From Haloarchaeobius salinus (GTDB lineage Archaea; Halobacteriota; Halobacteria; Halobacteriales; Natrialbaceae): a DNA stretch of 64,000 bases. This document shows, piece after piece, positions 42,235 through 51,686 of this stretch. The stretch lies in the NCBI RefSeq assembly GCF_024464185.1, contig NZ_JANHAU010000001.1, positions 310,001 through 374,000 of the forward strand, given 5' to 3'. Each line of letters opens with the position of its first letter. Position 1 is the stretch's first letter. Made by a program: the position numbers and the translations under genes. Below the pieces are notes generated by a model. It had not been told where the DNA came from. It made no database searches and worked only from the letters and a program-made list of their open reading frames with translations.

Positions 42235-42983
42235 CCGGCTTCGTCTACCTCGTCGGGAGCGGCCCCGGCGACCCCGACCTCATGACGGTGAAGGCCCGCC
42301 GACTGCTCGATGAGGCCGACGTGGTGCTCCACGACAAGCTCCCCGGCCCCGAGATCCTCGGCACCATCGACGAGGAGCGCCGCGAGGACGTCGGCAAGCG
42401 AGCGGGCGGCGAGTGGACCCCACAGGAGTACACCAACAGACGGTTGGTCGAACTCGCCGAGGCTGGCAAGACCGTCGTCCGGCTCAAGGGGGGCGACCCG
42501 TTCGTCTTCGGTCGCGGCGGCGAGGAGGCCGAACACCTCGCCGCACACGGCATCCCGTTCGAGTACGTCCCCGGCGTCACCTCCGCCATCGCCGGGCCGG
42601 GCGTCGCCGGCATCCCCGTCACGCACCGCGACCACGCCTCCTCCGTCTCCTTCGTCACGGGTCACGAGGACCCCACGAAGGCGGAGTCGGCGGTCGACTG
42701 GGACGCGCTCGCGGCCACGGACGGCACGCTCGTCGTCCTGATGGGCGTCGGGAAGCTCCCCGACTACACCGCTGCGCTCCGGGAGGCGGGCATGGACCCG
42801 GAGACGCCCGTCGCACTGGTCGAGCGCGCCACCTGGCCCGACATGCAGGTCGCGACGGGGACGCTCGACAGCATCGTCGACGTGCGCGACGAGGCGGGAA
42901 TCGAACCGCCCGCGATCACCGTCGTCGGCGACGTCGCCGGGACGAGAGACCGCGTCGTCGAGTTCCTCAGGACCCGAACATGA
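42231..42983 (+). CDS. cobA: Uroporphyrinogen-III C-methyltransferase
   Basis: A 250-residue SUMT that makes precorrin-2 for siroheme, cobalamin and the archaeal heme route. VYLVGSGPGDPDLMTVKARR, KTVVRLKGGDPFVFGRGGEE and PGVTSAIAGPGVAGIPVTHR are signature blocks. ATG overlaps the hemC stop (ATGA), and its own stop overlaps the hemD start, showing one translational unit. Confidence 0.96.
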   Translation: MTGFVYLVGSGPGDPDLMTVKARRLLDEADVVLHDKLPGPEILGTIDEERREDVGKRAGGEWTPQEYTNRRLVELAEAGKTVVRLKGGDPFVFGRGGEEAEHLAAHGIPFEYVPGVTSAIAGPGVAGIPVTHRDHASSVSFVTGHEDPTKAESAVDWDALAATDGTLVVLMGVGKLPDYTAALREAGMDPETPVALVERATWPDMQVATGTLDSIVDVRDEAGIEPPAITVVGDVAGTRDRVVEFLRTRT

Positions 42984-43729
42984 CCACGAGAGACACCACC
43001 GTTGCCGTGTTCCGTCCGGACGATGAGCGGCTGCGCGACGCCGTCGAACTGATCGAGTCCCTCGGCGCGACGCCGGTTCCGGACCCGATGCTCGAAGTGC
43101 GGGAGACGGGCGCGTCGCCCCGAACCGACGCCGACTACACCATCCTGACGAGCAAGACCGGGGCCGAACTCGCCCGCGAGACCGGCTGGGAGCCCGGTAC
43201 GACGACGGTCTGTGCCATCGGTTCGGCGACGGCCGACGCGCTGCGCGGCGAGGGCTACGAGGTCGACGTGGTCCCCGAGGAGTTCACCTCGTCCGGACTG
43301 GTCGAGACGCTCGCCGACCGCGTCGACGGTGCGCGCGTCGAGGTCGCCCGGAGCGACCACGGCAGCGAGGTGCTGCTGGACGGACTGGAGGCGGCCGGCG
43401 CGTACGTCCACGAGACGGTGCTGTACCAGCTCGTCCGTCCCGAGGGCGCGGGCGAGTCGGCCGAACTGGCGGCCGCGGGCGAGCTCGACGCCGCGTGTTT
43501 CACCTCGTCGCTGACCGTCGAGAACTTCCTCGCGGCCGCCGAGGCCCGTGGCGTCCGCGCCGAGGCTGTCGACGGTCTGGCCGACGCGGTCGTCGGCGTC
43601 ATCGGCGAGCCGACCCGCGAGACAGCCGAGGACGAGGGTGTCGCGGTCGACGTGGTTCCCGAAAACGCGGAGTTCGACGAGCTTGCCTGTGGGGTCGTCG
43701 AGCGGGCCGCGCCGACGTACCACGACTGA
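42980..43729 (+). CDS. hemD: Uroporphyrinogen-III synthase
   Basis: A 249-residue protein, low in sequence conservation as usual for HemD. It shows the two-lobed pattern: AVFRPDDERLRDAVELIESL, YTILTSKTGAELARE, AIGSATADALRGEGYEVDVV, then ACFTSSLTVENFLAAAE and VVGVIGEPTRETAEDEGVAV. It closes and flips the ring of hydroxymethylbilane. The position after hemC and cobA, with an ATGA overlap, supports the call. Confidence 0.92.
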   Translation: MTTRDTTVAVFRPDDERLRDAVELIESLGATPVPDPMLEVRETGASPRTDADYTILTSKTGAELARETGWEPGTTTVCAIGSATADALRGEGYEVDVVPEEFTSSGLVETLADRVDGARVEVARSDHGSEVLLDGLEAAGAYVHETVLYQLVRPEGAGESAELAAAGELDAACFTSSLTVENFLAAAEARGVRAEAVDGLADAVVGVIGEPTRETAEDEGVAVDVVPENAEFDELACGVVERAAPTYHD

Positions 43730-43735
43730 TCGGAA

Positions 43736-43835
43736 CTGTTGTTTTCGGACGGTGTCGGCTTTCTCCGAGCCGTTGGCTCGTCGTGGGTGGCGAGCGAGGC
43801 GACCCATAAATAAACCTCATTCTACGATACGAAAT
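43736..43835 (-). repeat. Dispersed element right of hemD (inverted partner of 40966)
   Basis: On the minus strand this reads GTATCGTAGAATGAGGTTTA, then GAAAGCCGACACCGTCCGAA and AACAACAG, aligning with 40966-41055. About 20 bases at the inner block differ at two positions only. Lies directly after the hemD stop. Confidence 0.6.
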
Positions 43836-43946
43836 GCGGGCCGGGACGTAAACGGTGGGCGTCGCCGGGGCCGTCGGTTCGGCGTGCGCGGTCGTCCCGC
43901 GGCCGACCCGACGGTTTAAACCGGACGACGACCCATCCTCCGACGA

Positions 43947-45362
43947 ATGTCCCCCAGCGCTCCCGTCCCGGAACTCGCCGACCGCGCCGCCGCGTGCGCC
44001 GAGCGCCTGCGCTCGGCCGAGGCGGTGCTGCTCGCCTCGCACATCGACGCCGACGGGCTCACCAGCGCGGGCGTCGCCTCGACCGCGCTCGAACGCGCCG
44101 ACATCCCCCACGAGGTCGTCTTCGAGAAGCAGCTCGACGCCGAGCGCATCGCGGCCATCGCCGAGACCGACTACGACACCGTGCTGTTCACCGACTTCGG
44201 CAGCGGCCAGATCGACGATATCGTCCCCCACGAGGAGCGCGGGGCGTTCACGCCGGTCATCGCGGACCACCACCAGCCCGGCGACGCCGACACCGAGTTC
44301 CACCTGAACCCCCTGCTGGAGGGCATCGACGGTGGCTCAGAGCTCTCCGGCGCGGGCGCGGCGTACGTGCTGGCGCGGGCGCTCGAGGGTGACGGCGACA
44401 ACCGCGACCTCGCACGGCTGGCCATCGTCGGCGCGGTCGGCGACATGCAGGACAAGGACGGCGAGCTCCACGGCGCGAACGCGGCCATCGTCGACGACGG
44501 CGTCGCGGCAGGCGTCGTCGAGCACGGCACCGACCTCGCGGTGTACGGCAAGCAGACGCGGCCGCTCCCGAAGCTGCTGGAGTACGCGAGCGACGTGCGG
44601 ATCCCGGGCGTGACCAACGACCACAACGGTGCGGTCGCGTTCCTCGACGAGCTCGACGTCGACTGCCGGGCCGACGGCGAGTGGCGGCGCTGGGTCGACC
44701 TCACCGCCGACGAGCGCCAGACCGTCGCGAGCGCGCTGGTGAAACGTGCGGTGTCCTCCGGCGTACCGGCCGACCGGATCGACGACCTCGTCGGGACGAC
44801 GTACACGTTGACGGCCGAGCCCGAGGGAACCGAGCTCCGGGACGCCAGCGAGTTCTCCACGCTGCTGAACGCCACCGCGCGGTACGAGCGCGCCGACGTC
44901 GGGCTGGCGGTCTGTCTCGGTGACCGTGAGGAGGCGCTGACGGCGGCCCGGACGCTCCTGCGCAACCACCGGCGGAACCTCTCGGAGGGACTGGAGTTCG
45001 TGAAGAACGAGGGCACGACGACCGAGGAGCACGTCCAGTGGTTCCACGCCGACGACCGCATCCGCGAGACCATCGTCGGCATCGTCGCCGGGATGGCCCT
45101 CGGCGCGGGCGGCATCGACCGCCGCAAGCCCATCCTCGCGTTCGCGAACGAGAGCGACACCGAGGTCAAGGTCTCCGCACGGGGCAGCGGCGCGCTCGTG
45201 CGCAAGGGTCTGGACCTCTCGGTCGTGATGCGAGAGGCATCGCAGGCGGTCGGTGGCGACGGCGGTGGCCACGTCGTCGCGGCGGGCGCGACGATTCCCC
45301 GTGGCGAGGTCGAGGCGTTCGTCGCGGAGGCGGACCGACTCGTGGGAGAACAGCTCGCCTGA
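43947..45362 (+). CDS. DHH-family single-strand exonuclease (RecJ-like)
   Basis: A 471-residue DHH phosphoesterase. Motif I is LLASHIDADGLTSAG, motif II VLFTDFGSGQ, motif III VIADHHQPGD, and a later DHHA1 domain ends VGGDGGGHVVAAGATIP. It matches archaeal RecJ/GAN proteins that act with the replication fork or in repair, degrading single-stranded DNA or RNA. ATG 43947 follows an AT-rich GGTTTAAACCGG (43912-43923), which is a palindrome and likely promoter. Confidence 0.92.
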   Translation: MSPSAPVPELADRAAACAERLRSAEAVLLASHIDADGLTSAGVASTALERADIPHEVVFEKQLDAERIAAIAETDYDTVLFTDFGSGQIDDIVPHEERGAFTPVIADHHQPGDADTEFHLNPLLEGIDGGSELSGAGAAYVLARALEGDGDNRDLARLAIVGAVGDMQDKDGELHGANAAIVDDGVAAGVVEHGTDLAVYGKQTRPLPKLLEYASDVRIPGVTNDHNGAVAFLDELDVDCRADGEWRRWVDLTADERQTVASALVKRAVSSGVPADRIDDLVGTTYTLTAEPEGTELRDASEFSTLLNATARYERADVGLAVCLGDREEALTAARTLLRNHRRNLSEGLEFVKNEGTTTEEHVQWFHADDRIRETIVGIVAGMALGAGGIDRRKPILAFANESDTEVKVSARGSGALVRKGLDLSVVMREASQAVGGDGGGHVVAAGATIPRGEVEAFVAEADRLVGEQLA

Positions 45363-45386
45363 ACCGCGAGGCGACGACGCGCCGCG

Positions 45387-45983
45387 TCACTCGAAGAAGC
45401 GCGCCGGCACGTGCTGTGCGACCGGCTCGGGTAGTGCCCGGGCGAGTGTGCTCCACACCACCGCGAGCCGCTTCCGGAGCGCGACGTACACCGCGCCGAC
45501 CGTCAGCAGCGCGAGTGCGAACGCGGGGACAGGTTCGGGGAGCGTCATCGTCGGGACCGCCAGCACGACGGCCGTCCCGAGGTCGCGGGGCGAACCGTCG
45601 TAGGGAACGAGGCGCTTCGGGGCGAGCCAGCGGCCGTGGTAGTGGCTGTAGACGGCGCGCTCGGACCGCCCCTCCCACGGACGGAGCTCGAGGCCGCCGC
45701 CGTAGATGTCCATTACCGGATGCAGCGCCACGGCGACGAGGAACGTCGCAAGCGCGACGGTCGTGCTCGACGGTACCGCGGCGGCGAGCGCGACGGCGAG
45801 CCCTGCCGGGACCCAGCCGTACACCGGGTAGTGCAGGCTCTTCCGGTGGCCGGCGTAGATGTCGAGGTCGGGGAACAGGCTCCCGGCGAGTCCGGCGGCT
45901 GCGACTGTCACCGGATCCCCACCGACTCCGACCGCGAGCGCGGCGAGGACGAGCCCCGCCAGCGCGTGGGTCATGGCCATCAT
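45387..45983 (-). CDS. YdjM/DUF457-type membrane metal-dependent hydrolase
   Basis: A 199-residue membrane protein. MTHALAGLVLAALAVG, GSLFPDLDIYAGHRKSLHYP and VALHPVMDIYGGGLELRP contain the conserved H, D, D and HRxxxHS-like groups of the YdjM/DUF457 family, a membrane-embedded hydrolase group. Substrate unknown. Several ATG codons cluster at the start; 45983 is one of them. Confidence 0.85.
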   Translation of the reverse strand: MMAMTHALAGLVLAALAVGVGGDPVTVAAAGLAGSLFPDLDIYAGHRKSLHYPVYGWVPAGLAVALAAAVPSSTTVALATFLVAVALHPVMDIYGGGLELRPWEGRSERAVYSHYHGRWLAPKRLVPYDGSPRDLGTAVVLAVPTMTLPEPVPAFALALLTVGAVYVALRKRLAVVWSTLARALPEPVAQHVPARFFE

Positions 45984-46074
45984 CACGCCCCCGTACGAGA
46001 TGGGGCCTTACTAATCTGTCCCCTGTGCGAGGTCAGTGGGTGGGTTTTTCACGCTGCCACGGTTACCGACCGGT

Positions 46075-46689
46075 ATGGACCGCCTTCGGCTGCTGAATCG
46101 TGCCCTCCAGGTCGGTCTCCTCGGTATCTTCGCCTTCGGCGTTCTCGCGCGCAACGTCAGCGTCGTGGTGAACGCGCTGGCCGGCTTCGGCGTGACGCTG
46201 GTCCCCGCGATGCTCGCGCGCGACCGGGACCTCCTGCTCGACCCGCGGTTCACGCTCGTCGTCAGTGTCGCTGTCTTCCTGCACTCAATCGGGATGGTCG
46301 GGCTGTACGACCGCATCTGGTGGTGGGACCACCTGACCCACACGTTCTCCGCGACCATCGTCGCGGTCGTCGCCTACACCGTCGTCTGGGCCGTCGACGT
46401 CCACCGCGATGACATCCACCTCCCGCCACCGTTCACCGGCCTGTTCGTCCTCACCTTCGTACTCGCGATGGGTGTGCTCTGGGAGGTCGCGGAGTTCCTC
46501 GCGCGCGAGGCCGCCATCCTGCTCGGCCAGGAGCCGGTCCTCGTCCTCTACGGTCTCGGCGACACCATGTTCGACCTGCTGTTCAACCTCCTCGGCGCAG
46601 TGACGGTGACGGTGTTCGCGACGACCCGGTTGCGTCGCTGGGGCGAACAGCTCGCCGGCTGGCTCGACCGCCGGCTGGAGGCAAGCTAG
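46075..46689 (+). CDS. DUF2238-like (YjdF) membrane protein
   Basis: A 204-residue protein with about six helices. YDRIWWWDHLTHTFSATIVA and WEVAEFLAREAAI with GLGDTMFDLLFNLLGAV are the conserved blocks of the DUF2238/YjdF family, with aspartate, histidine and glutamate placed in helices. Function unknown. The ATG at 46075 starts the protein before helix 1. Confidence 0.82.
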   Translation: MDRLRLLNRALQVGLLGIFAFGVLARNVSVVVNALAGFGVTLVPAMLARDRDLLLDPRFTLVVSVAVFLHSIGMVGLYDRIWWWDHLTHTFSATIVAVVAYTVVWAVDVHRDDIHLPPPFTGLFVLTFVLAMGVLWEVAEFLAREAAILLGQEPVLVLYGLGDTMFDLLFNLLGAVTVTVFATTRLRRWGEQLAGWLDRRLEAS

Positions 46690-46716
46690 AAACCCCTCGG
46701 GTGCGACACACCGACC

Positions 46717-47445
46717 GTGACACACACGCGCTTCCTCGCCGAGGACACCGACCCCCGGCAGGTCGCTGTCGGCCTGGCCATCCTCGTGCTCTTGCTCGTC
46801 GTCGGTGGACTGCTCACGAGCCAGCTCCTCTGGCTGTTCGAGGAGCCCGCCGCCCTCCGCGAGGCCGTCACCGCCTTCGGGCCGTTCGCGCCGCTGGCGT
46901 TCGTCCTCATGCAGGCGGCGCAGGTCGTCGTCGCACCCATCCCGAGCCACGTGCTCTCGTTCGCCGCCGGCTACCTGTTCGGCCCGTTCTGGGGGTTGGT
47001 CTACAGCATGACCGGCGCAGTCGCCGGCACGTTCGTCGCGCTCGTCCTCGCACGGCGGTACGGGCGGCCCGTCGTCGAGCGGTTCGTCGCACCCGAGGCA
47101 CTCGACCGGTTCGACGTCTACCTCGGCGAGTACGGGTTGGCGGGCGTGTTCGTGGTGTTCCTGTTACCCGGCTTCCCAGACGACGTGGTCTGTCTCGTCG
47201 CCGGTGTCTCCGACCTCGACATCAGGAAGGTACTGATCGTGGCCACGGTCGGCCGGCTTCCGGGCTACCTCGTGCTCGTGCTCTCCGGTGCAGGGGTCGC
47301 CGAGGGACAGCTCTACGAGTCGGTGTCGCTACTGCTCGCGGCCGCAGCCATCGGCGGGCTCCTGTTCTGGCGGCGGGCACGACTGCTGGCGTGGCTCCGG
47401 CGGCAGCCGTCCGGCGACAACGGTCGCCATCAGCCCGGTTCCTGA
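46717..47445 (+). CDS. TVP38/TMEM64 (VTT-domain) membrane protein
   Basis: A 242-residue membrane protein. The VTT core is FVLMQAAQVVVAPIPSHVLS, FAAGYLFGPFWGLVYSMTG and VFLLPGFPDDVVCLVAGVSD. A GTG at 46717 starts it, 27 bp after the previous gene, so the two are probably in one operon. Related in fold to the DedA protein at 33123. A role in lipid transport or membrane stability is inferred from the family. Confidence 0.88.
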   Translation: MTHTRFLAEDTDPRQVAVGLAILVLLLVVGGLLTSQLLWLFEEPAALREAVTAFGPFAPLAFVLMQAAQVVVAPIPSHVLSFAAGYLFGPFWGLVYSMTGAVAGTFVALVLARRYGRPVVERFVAPEALDRFDVYLGEYGLAGVFVVFLLPGFPDDVVCLVAGVSDLDIRKVLIVATVGRLPGYLVLVLSGAGVAEGQLYESVSLLLAAAAIGGLLFWRRARLLAWLRRQPSGDNGRHQPGS

Positions 47446-47646
47446 GCCCGGTTCGGCCGCATTCGGTCGGCCTTCCGCACGAACGGCCCCGTTCTCGCAG
47501 TCGGTGGGTCGCCGACCACGGACAGTTCTATATCGCTGTATGCGATTTATGATGCGTGGTGCTGCGGGCGTTCTCGCCACTGGAAGAACGCCTGAAGCGA
47601 CCGAAAATAGCTGGTACAGTGCCCAAATTCGATGTACGCCGGTGTA
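47446..47646. other. Intergenic region with a third copy of the dispersed element
   Basis: About 47507-47550 reads CCACGGACAGTTCTATATCG then CTGTATGCGATTTAT, which aligns with the first block of the element at 40955-40991. The second block (GAAAGCCGACA) is not seen. The TATAT suggests promoter activity may be part of the element. Confidence 0.5.
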
Positions 47647-49425
47647 TCACACCCGACCCGGCCGGTCGAGTCGGCGCGTCGTCACCGACGCGTCGGCCAG
47701 CCGTTCGAGCACCGAGAGCTCCCGTGAGAGGCCCTCGTCGCCGATCTCGGCCATCTCGTCCTCGAAGTACTCGGCGAACGACGCGAAGCGGTCGGCGTAC
47801 TCGGGCGAGACGGTCAGCTCGGTCGACTGGCGCTCCCAGCGACCGAGGTCGTCGTAGTCGACGGGGTCGATACCGTCCCCGGGTGGTTCGCCGTCGTCCT
47901 CGCGCATGGCGACCGCCCAGTTCCGACAGAGGTCGGCGTAGCGGGTCAGCAGGACGGCCTTGCGGACGCCCGTGTTCGCGAACTGCTCCGGGCCGCCGTC
48001 GGGGAAGTCGACGGCCGCGGTCGTCTCGCTCGTCTCGCCCGACCGGTTCTCCCAGCTCGCACGGAGCTGGAACGAGCCGTCATCGCCCGTTTTGCGGAGC
48101 TTCGCAAGTACGACGCCGCCCTTGGTCTCCCCGCCCTCGCGGTCCGAGGCGAACAGCGTGTTGACGTGCATGACCTCGCCGGTGGCCTCATCGGCCGCGG
48201 AGGAGCCGTACACCGTCTCTATCTCGTATCCCTCGGCGTCGAGTTCCAGCGAGAGGTCGAAGACGAGCGGGGTGACCATGTACTGGAACCCGTCGGTGAG
48301 ACGCTCCTCGAACTCGCTCGCCGAGTGGACCGAGTAGTGGTTCGCGCCGCGGACGCTCGTGATGGCGTCGATTATCTCGGTGTTGAAGTCGACGCCGACG
48401 CCGACGAACGTCGCGTGGACGTCGCGCTCGGCCTCGTCGGCGAGTCGGCCGCGGAGACCGCCCTCGCTGGTGTCGCCGAGGTTCGGCATCGCATCCGTGA
48501 GCACGACCATGCGGTTCTCGTAGACGGCCGGGTCGGCGTCCGCGACCGCGTCGAACTGGCTGCTCGCCTCGTCCAGCCCGGCCGAGAGGTCCGTGCCCCC
48601 GCCGGCCTCGATGTCCGCCTCGATGTGGCCGCGGATCGCCTCCATATCGGTCGTCTCGACGGGGTTCAGCGGTTTCGCCACCGTCGCCTGGTCGTTGTAG
48701 AGGACGACCCCGAAGCGGTCGCCGGGGCGGAGCTGCTCGGTCAGCGAGGCGAGTGCGTCCCGTGCGACCTCGATCTTCGGGCGTGCGTCGTCAGTCTCCG
48801 CGCGGTCGTCCTGGTCGTAGTGGTACTCGTCGAACGGCGAACCCATCGAGCCGGAGACGTCGAGGACGACGACGAAGTTGAGCCGTTTCCGCTCGAAGTC
48901 GTCGGCGTCGAGCCCGGAGTTCAGGCCGACGGAGAGGTACCGTTCCGTCTCGCCCGACAGCGGGTCGGCCGAGACGGCGGGCGCGTAGCGGGGACAGAAC
49001 AGCGAGTCGCACTCTCCCGCGCTTCCCGTGTCGAAGTAGTAGTCGTAGAACAGCCCCTCGTAGGGCATGTCGCTCGGCAACGGGAGGAAGCCCTCCTCGA
49101 CGTTCTGCCGGAAGTTGTTGACGTCCTTCGCGCCGCCAGCGGCGAGGCCGATGGAGCCGGCGTTGGCCGAGTCGGCCTGTACGGTGTAGCTGACGTTCGT
49201 GCTTCCGCCGGAACCGCCCGAGCTGCTACCACTGTCGCCCTGGCCGATGTCGGCCGGGTCGAACTGCCAGTCGTCGACGAGGCCACCCGGCGGGGCCGTC
49301 GTCGGTAGGTTGGTCGGCGGTTCGGTCTCCGGGTTGCCCGGGTTCGAGCCGGTGCTACAGCCGGCCAGCGAGGCGGCCGTCGCCGTCGCCAGCGCGAGGA
49401 ACGAGCGTCTACGTCGCGGGGACAT
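47647..49425 (-). CDS. Twin-arginine lipoprotein with von Willebrand factor A domain
   Basis: A 592-residue lipoprotein: TAT signal SPRRRRSFLALATATAASLA with lipobox LAGCST, a serine/glycine linker, then a vWA domain (about 180-380) with a complete MIDAS start DVSGSMGSPFDEY and later TDLSAGLDEASS and VVLTDAMPNLGDTSEG. The C-terminal part resembles the YfbK-type tail (SASEFEERLTDGFQYMVTPL). Probably a surface adhesion or metal-dependent binding protein. Two cysteine pairs are expected in the exported part. Confidence 0.88.
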   Translation of the reverse strand: MSPRRRRSFLALATATAASLAGCSTGSNPGNPETEPPTNLPTTAPPGGLVDDWQFDPADIGQGDSGSSSGGSGGSTNVSYTVQADSANAGSIGLAAGGAKDVNNFRQNVEEGFLPLPSDMPYEGLFYDYYFDTGSAGECDSLFCPRYAPAVSADPLSGETERYLSVGLNSGLDADDFERKRLNFVVVLDVSGSMGSPFDEYHYDQDDRAETDDARPKIEVARDALASLTEQLRPGDRFGVVLYNDQATVAKPLNPVETTDMEAIRGHIEADIEAGGGTDLSAGLDEASSQFDAVADADPAVYENRMVVLTDAMPNLGDTSEGGLRGRLADEAERDVHATFVGVGVDFNTEIIDAITSVRGANHYSVHSASEFEERLTDGFQYMVTPLVFDLSLELDAEGYEIETVYGSSAADEATGEVMHVNTLFASDREGGETKGGVVLAKLRKTGDDGSFQLRASWENRSGETSETTAAVDFPDGGPEQFANTGVRKAVLLTRYADLCRNWAVAMREDDGEPPGDGIDPVDYDDLGRWERQSTELTVSPEYADRFASFAEYFEDEMAEIGDEGLSRELSVLERLADASVTTRRLDRPGRV

Positions 49426-49738
49426 GGTCGTCCCTTTCTTCGCGACACCTATAACGTGAGTCCAAGCTGAAACCTCGATTTCAGCCAGCTCGCTGCCTGA
49501 GGCGGGGTCTCTGTATCCGTCGGCTGCTCACCGGCCCACGGGCAGTGAATCGAATACCACTATACAAAATCGCGTCGGGCGTCTCAGGTGCCGCCGGCCG
49601 CGAGCGACGACGTGTTCGGTGGCCCCGGGTGGCGAATCGGGAACCGCCACGGCTGTGGGTATGATTTTTGTCGCTCCGGCAGGACAGTCGTCGCACGTAC
49701 GAAGGCTCCCGGGTGAGAGGGACGCCTCGTCCAGACCC
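49426..49738. promoter_or_regulatory. Divergent promoter region
   Basis: A 310-bp gap between the vWA lipoprotein and the regulator. An AT-rich block (GAATACCACTATACAAAATC, 49552-49571) is loosely related to the dispersed element near hemC. A second one, GTATGATTTTTGTCGC (49659-49674), lies about 70 bp before the regulator start. No gene was recognised. Confidence 0.4.
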
Positions 49739-50626
49739 ATGGAAGACGAGAGGCGAACGTCGGGTGAGATAGACCCGTTCGAGCTGCTCGGGAACGAACA
49801 GCGCGCCGCGATCGTCGAGACGCTCGGTGACGCCCGCGTCGAGGCAGGGGTCCGACCGACGGTTTCGTTCTCGGAGCTGCGCGCGCGGACCGACCTCGAC
49901 ATCCCGAGTAGCCAGTTCAACTATCATCTGCAGCGCCTGCTCGGGACGTTCGTCGAGAAGACCCCGGACGGCTACCGGATGCGCGTGGAGGGCCGTCTCG
50001 TCTATCAGGCGCTCCGGGCCGGCACGTTCGACAGGGCCGGGCCGACGTCGACCCACGACCTCCACGTCGACTGCTACTACTGTGATGGGACGCTCAAGGC
50101 GACGTTCGAGGACGCGGTCGCCACGGTCGCGTGCGGGGACTGCGAGCACCTGTACGAGATACTGGGAGTGCCGCCAGCGGTGTTGGCCGCCGACACTGAC
50201 GACGCAGTCGAGCGGTTCGTCGGCCACTGCCTGCAGAAACGATTCGCGTTCGCGAACGGCGACTGCCCGACCTGCAGTGCAGCGGTCGGGACCGAGCTCC
50301 ACCGGGCACCCGGGCTGCCGTTCGACGACGACGAGACGGCGGTCGTGAGGATCTACCGCCTCTGCGAGAACTGTGGCGACCAGTTCTACCTCTCGCTCGG
50401 GGAGGCGCTGCTCTACGACCCGGCGGTCGTCTCGTTCTGTCTCGAGCGAGGACTCGACGTCGTCACGGCCCCGTCGTGGGAGATACCCTTCGCCGCGACC
50501 GACCGCTCGGTCGCACTGCCGTCCGAGGAGCCCCTCCGCCTCTCGCTGACGGTCGAGCTGGCCGGCGACGAACTCGAGCTGGTCGTCGACGAGTCGCTCT
50601 CGGTCGTCGAGCGGAACCGGCGCTGA
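49739..50626 (+). CDS. ArsR-like winged-helix protein with zinc-ribbon domain
   Basis: A 295-residue regulator. Residues 10-90 form a winged helix (DPFELLGNEQRAAIVETLGD, SSQFNYHLQRLLGTFVEKT). Then two zinc-ribbon-like CxxC pairs follow: HVDCYYCDGTLKA with VACGDCEHLY, and NGDCPTCSAA with RLCENCGDQFY. The C-terminus is beta-rich. This layout is common for haloarchaeal transcription regulators with unknown ligands. ATG 49739 chosen because upstream residues are non-conserved. Confidence 0.82.
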   Translation: MEDERRTSGEIDPFELLGNEQRAAIVETLGDARVEAGVRPTVSFSELRARTDLDIPSSQFNYHLQRLLGTFVEKTPDGYRMRVEGRLVYQALRAGTFDRAGPTSTHDLHVDCYYCDGTLKATFEDAVATVACGDCEHLYEILGVPPAVLAADTDDAVERFVGHCLQKRFAFANGDCPTCSAAVGTELHRAPGLPFDDDETAVVRIYRLCENCGDQFYLSLGEALLYDPAVVSFCLERGLDVVTAPSWEIPFAATDRSVALPSEEPLRLSLTVELAGDELELVVDESLSVVERNRR

Positions 50627-50704
50627 CGGTGGCGTCCCGGGCACGGCCGACAACCGGACCTCGGAAACGCCTCACTTTTGACCGCCCTGTCCCTTCGTCC
50701 ACAC

Positions 50705-51022
50705 ATGACCGAGTTCGACCCCGAGCGCTTCGAGGACGAGAAGTACGTCGACTACTTCCCGCAGCTCCAGCGAGCCTACAAGAACGCGTTCGAGACGATG
50801 AACGAGGAGTTCGACTCGACGCTCGTCCACGGCATCGACCAGCAGGTGCTCAACGAGTCCGAGCCGTTCTACGACGAGGACGACGGGTTCACGGTCGAGC
50901 TGCCCGACGACCCCCACGACCGGCTCACCGGGGTCGTCGTCGACGAGGAGAAGTTCGACGCGGTGATGGGCCGCTACCGAGCGGAGATCCGGAGCGAGCT
51001 CCGGCGCGTCTTCGGACTGTAG
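50705..51022 (+). CDS. Conserved haloarchaeal protein (DUF5783-like)
   Basis: A 105-residue acidic soluble protein: FDPERFEDEKYVDYFPQLQR, AYKNAFETMNEEFDSTLVHG, IDQQVLNESEPFYDED. This pattern is typical of a haloarchaeal family I recall as DUF5783; the name is less sure than the conservation. Function unknown. Confidence 0.75.
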   Translation: MTEFDPERFEDEKYVDYFPQLQRAYKNAFETMNEEFDSTLVHGIDQQVLNESEPFYDEDDGFTVELPDDPHDRLTGVVVDEEKFDAVMGRYRAEIRSELRRVFGL

Positions 51023-51026
51023 TCGG

Positions 51027-51653
51027 TCAGGGCTCGTCGAGGTACGTCATCGCCTCCTCGTCGGAGACCTGCGCGAACGACTCGTAGAACTGGCCGACGG
51101 CGTGGAACTGCGGCGGCGTCAGCAGGCAGACCACCTCGTCGGCCTCCGCCCGGAGCCGTTCGACGGTGTCCGGTGGGCCGACCGGCACGGCGAGGACCAC
51201 GCGCTCGGCTCCGGCCTCGCGAGCGCCGCGGATGCAGGCGATGGTCGTCGCTCCGGTCGCGACGCCGTCGTCGACGACGATGGCCGTCAACCCGTCGAGG
51301 TCGAGCGGAGGTCGCCCCTCGCGGTACGTCTCGGCCTTCTCCGCGGCGACGGCGTGCTGGCGGCCGGTCTCCTCGTCGAGGTACTCCTCACTGACACCGA
51401 GGTCGTCGACGAGGTCCTCGTTCACCCACACCGCACCGTCGCTCGCGACCGCGCCGACCGCGAGCTCCGGGTTCCAGGGCGCGCCGAGCTTCTTCGCGGC
51501 GACGACGTCGAGCGGGACGTCGAGCCTGTCGGCGACCGCCCGCCCGACGGGCAGGCCGCCGCGCGGGACGGCGAGGACGATGTCGCCCGAGACGTGCTGT
51601 TCGACGAGCAGCTCCCCGAGCCGCCGACCGGCCTCCGTTCGGTCCGCGAACAT
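51027..51653 (-). CDS. Phosphoribosyltransferase family protein
   Basis: A 208-residue protein. Start FADRTEAGRRLGELLVEQ, then VLAVPRGGLPVGRAVADRL and the PRPP-binding loop AIVVDDGVATGATTIACIRG. This is the layout of a stand-alone type I PRTase-like protein similar to the ComF/erythromycin-esterase-linked group; substrate unknown. It converges on the preceding gene with four bases between stops. Confidence 0.88.
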   Translation of the reverse strand: MFADRTEAGRRLGELLVEQHVSGDIVLAVPRGGLPVGRAVADRLDVPLDVVAAKKLGAPWNPELAVGAVASDGAVWVNEDLVDDLGVSEEYLDEETGRQHAVAAEKAETYREGRPPLDLDGLTAIVVDDGVATGATTIACIRGAREAGAERVVLAVPVGPPDTVERLRAEADEVVCLLTPPQFHAVGQFYESFAQVSDEEAMTYLDEP

Positions 51654-51686
51654 GCCACACACTACGGGGTGCTGTCCCTTCCGTAT

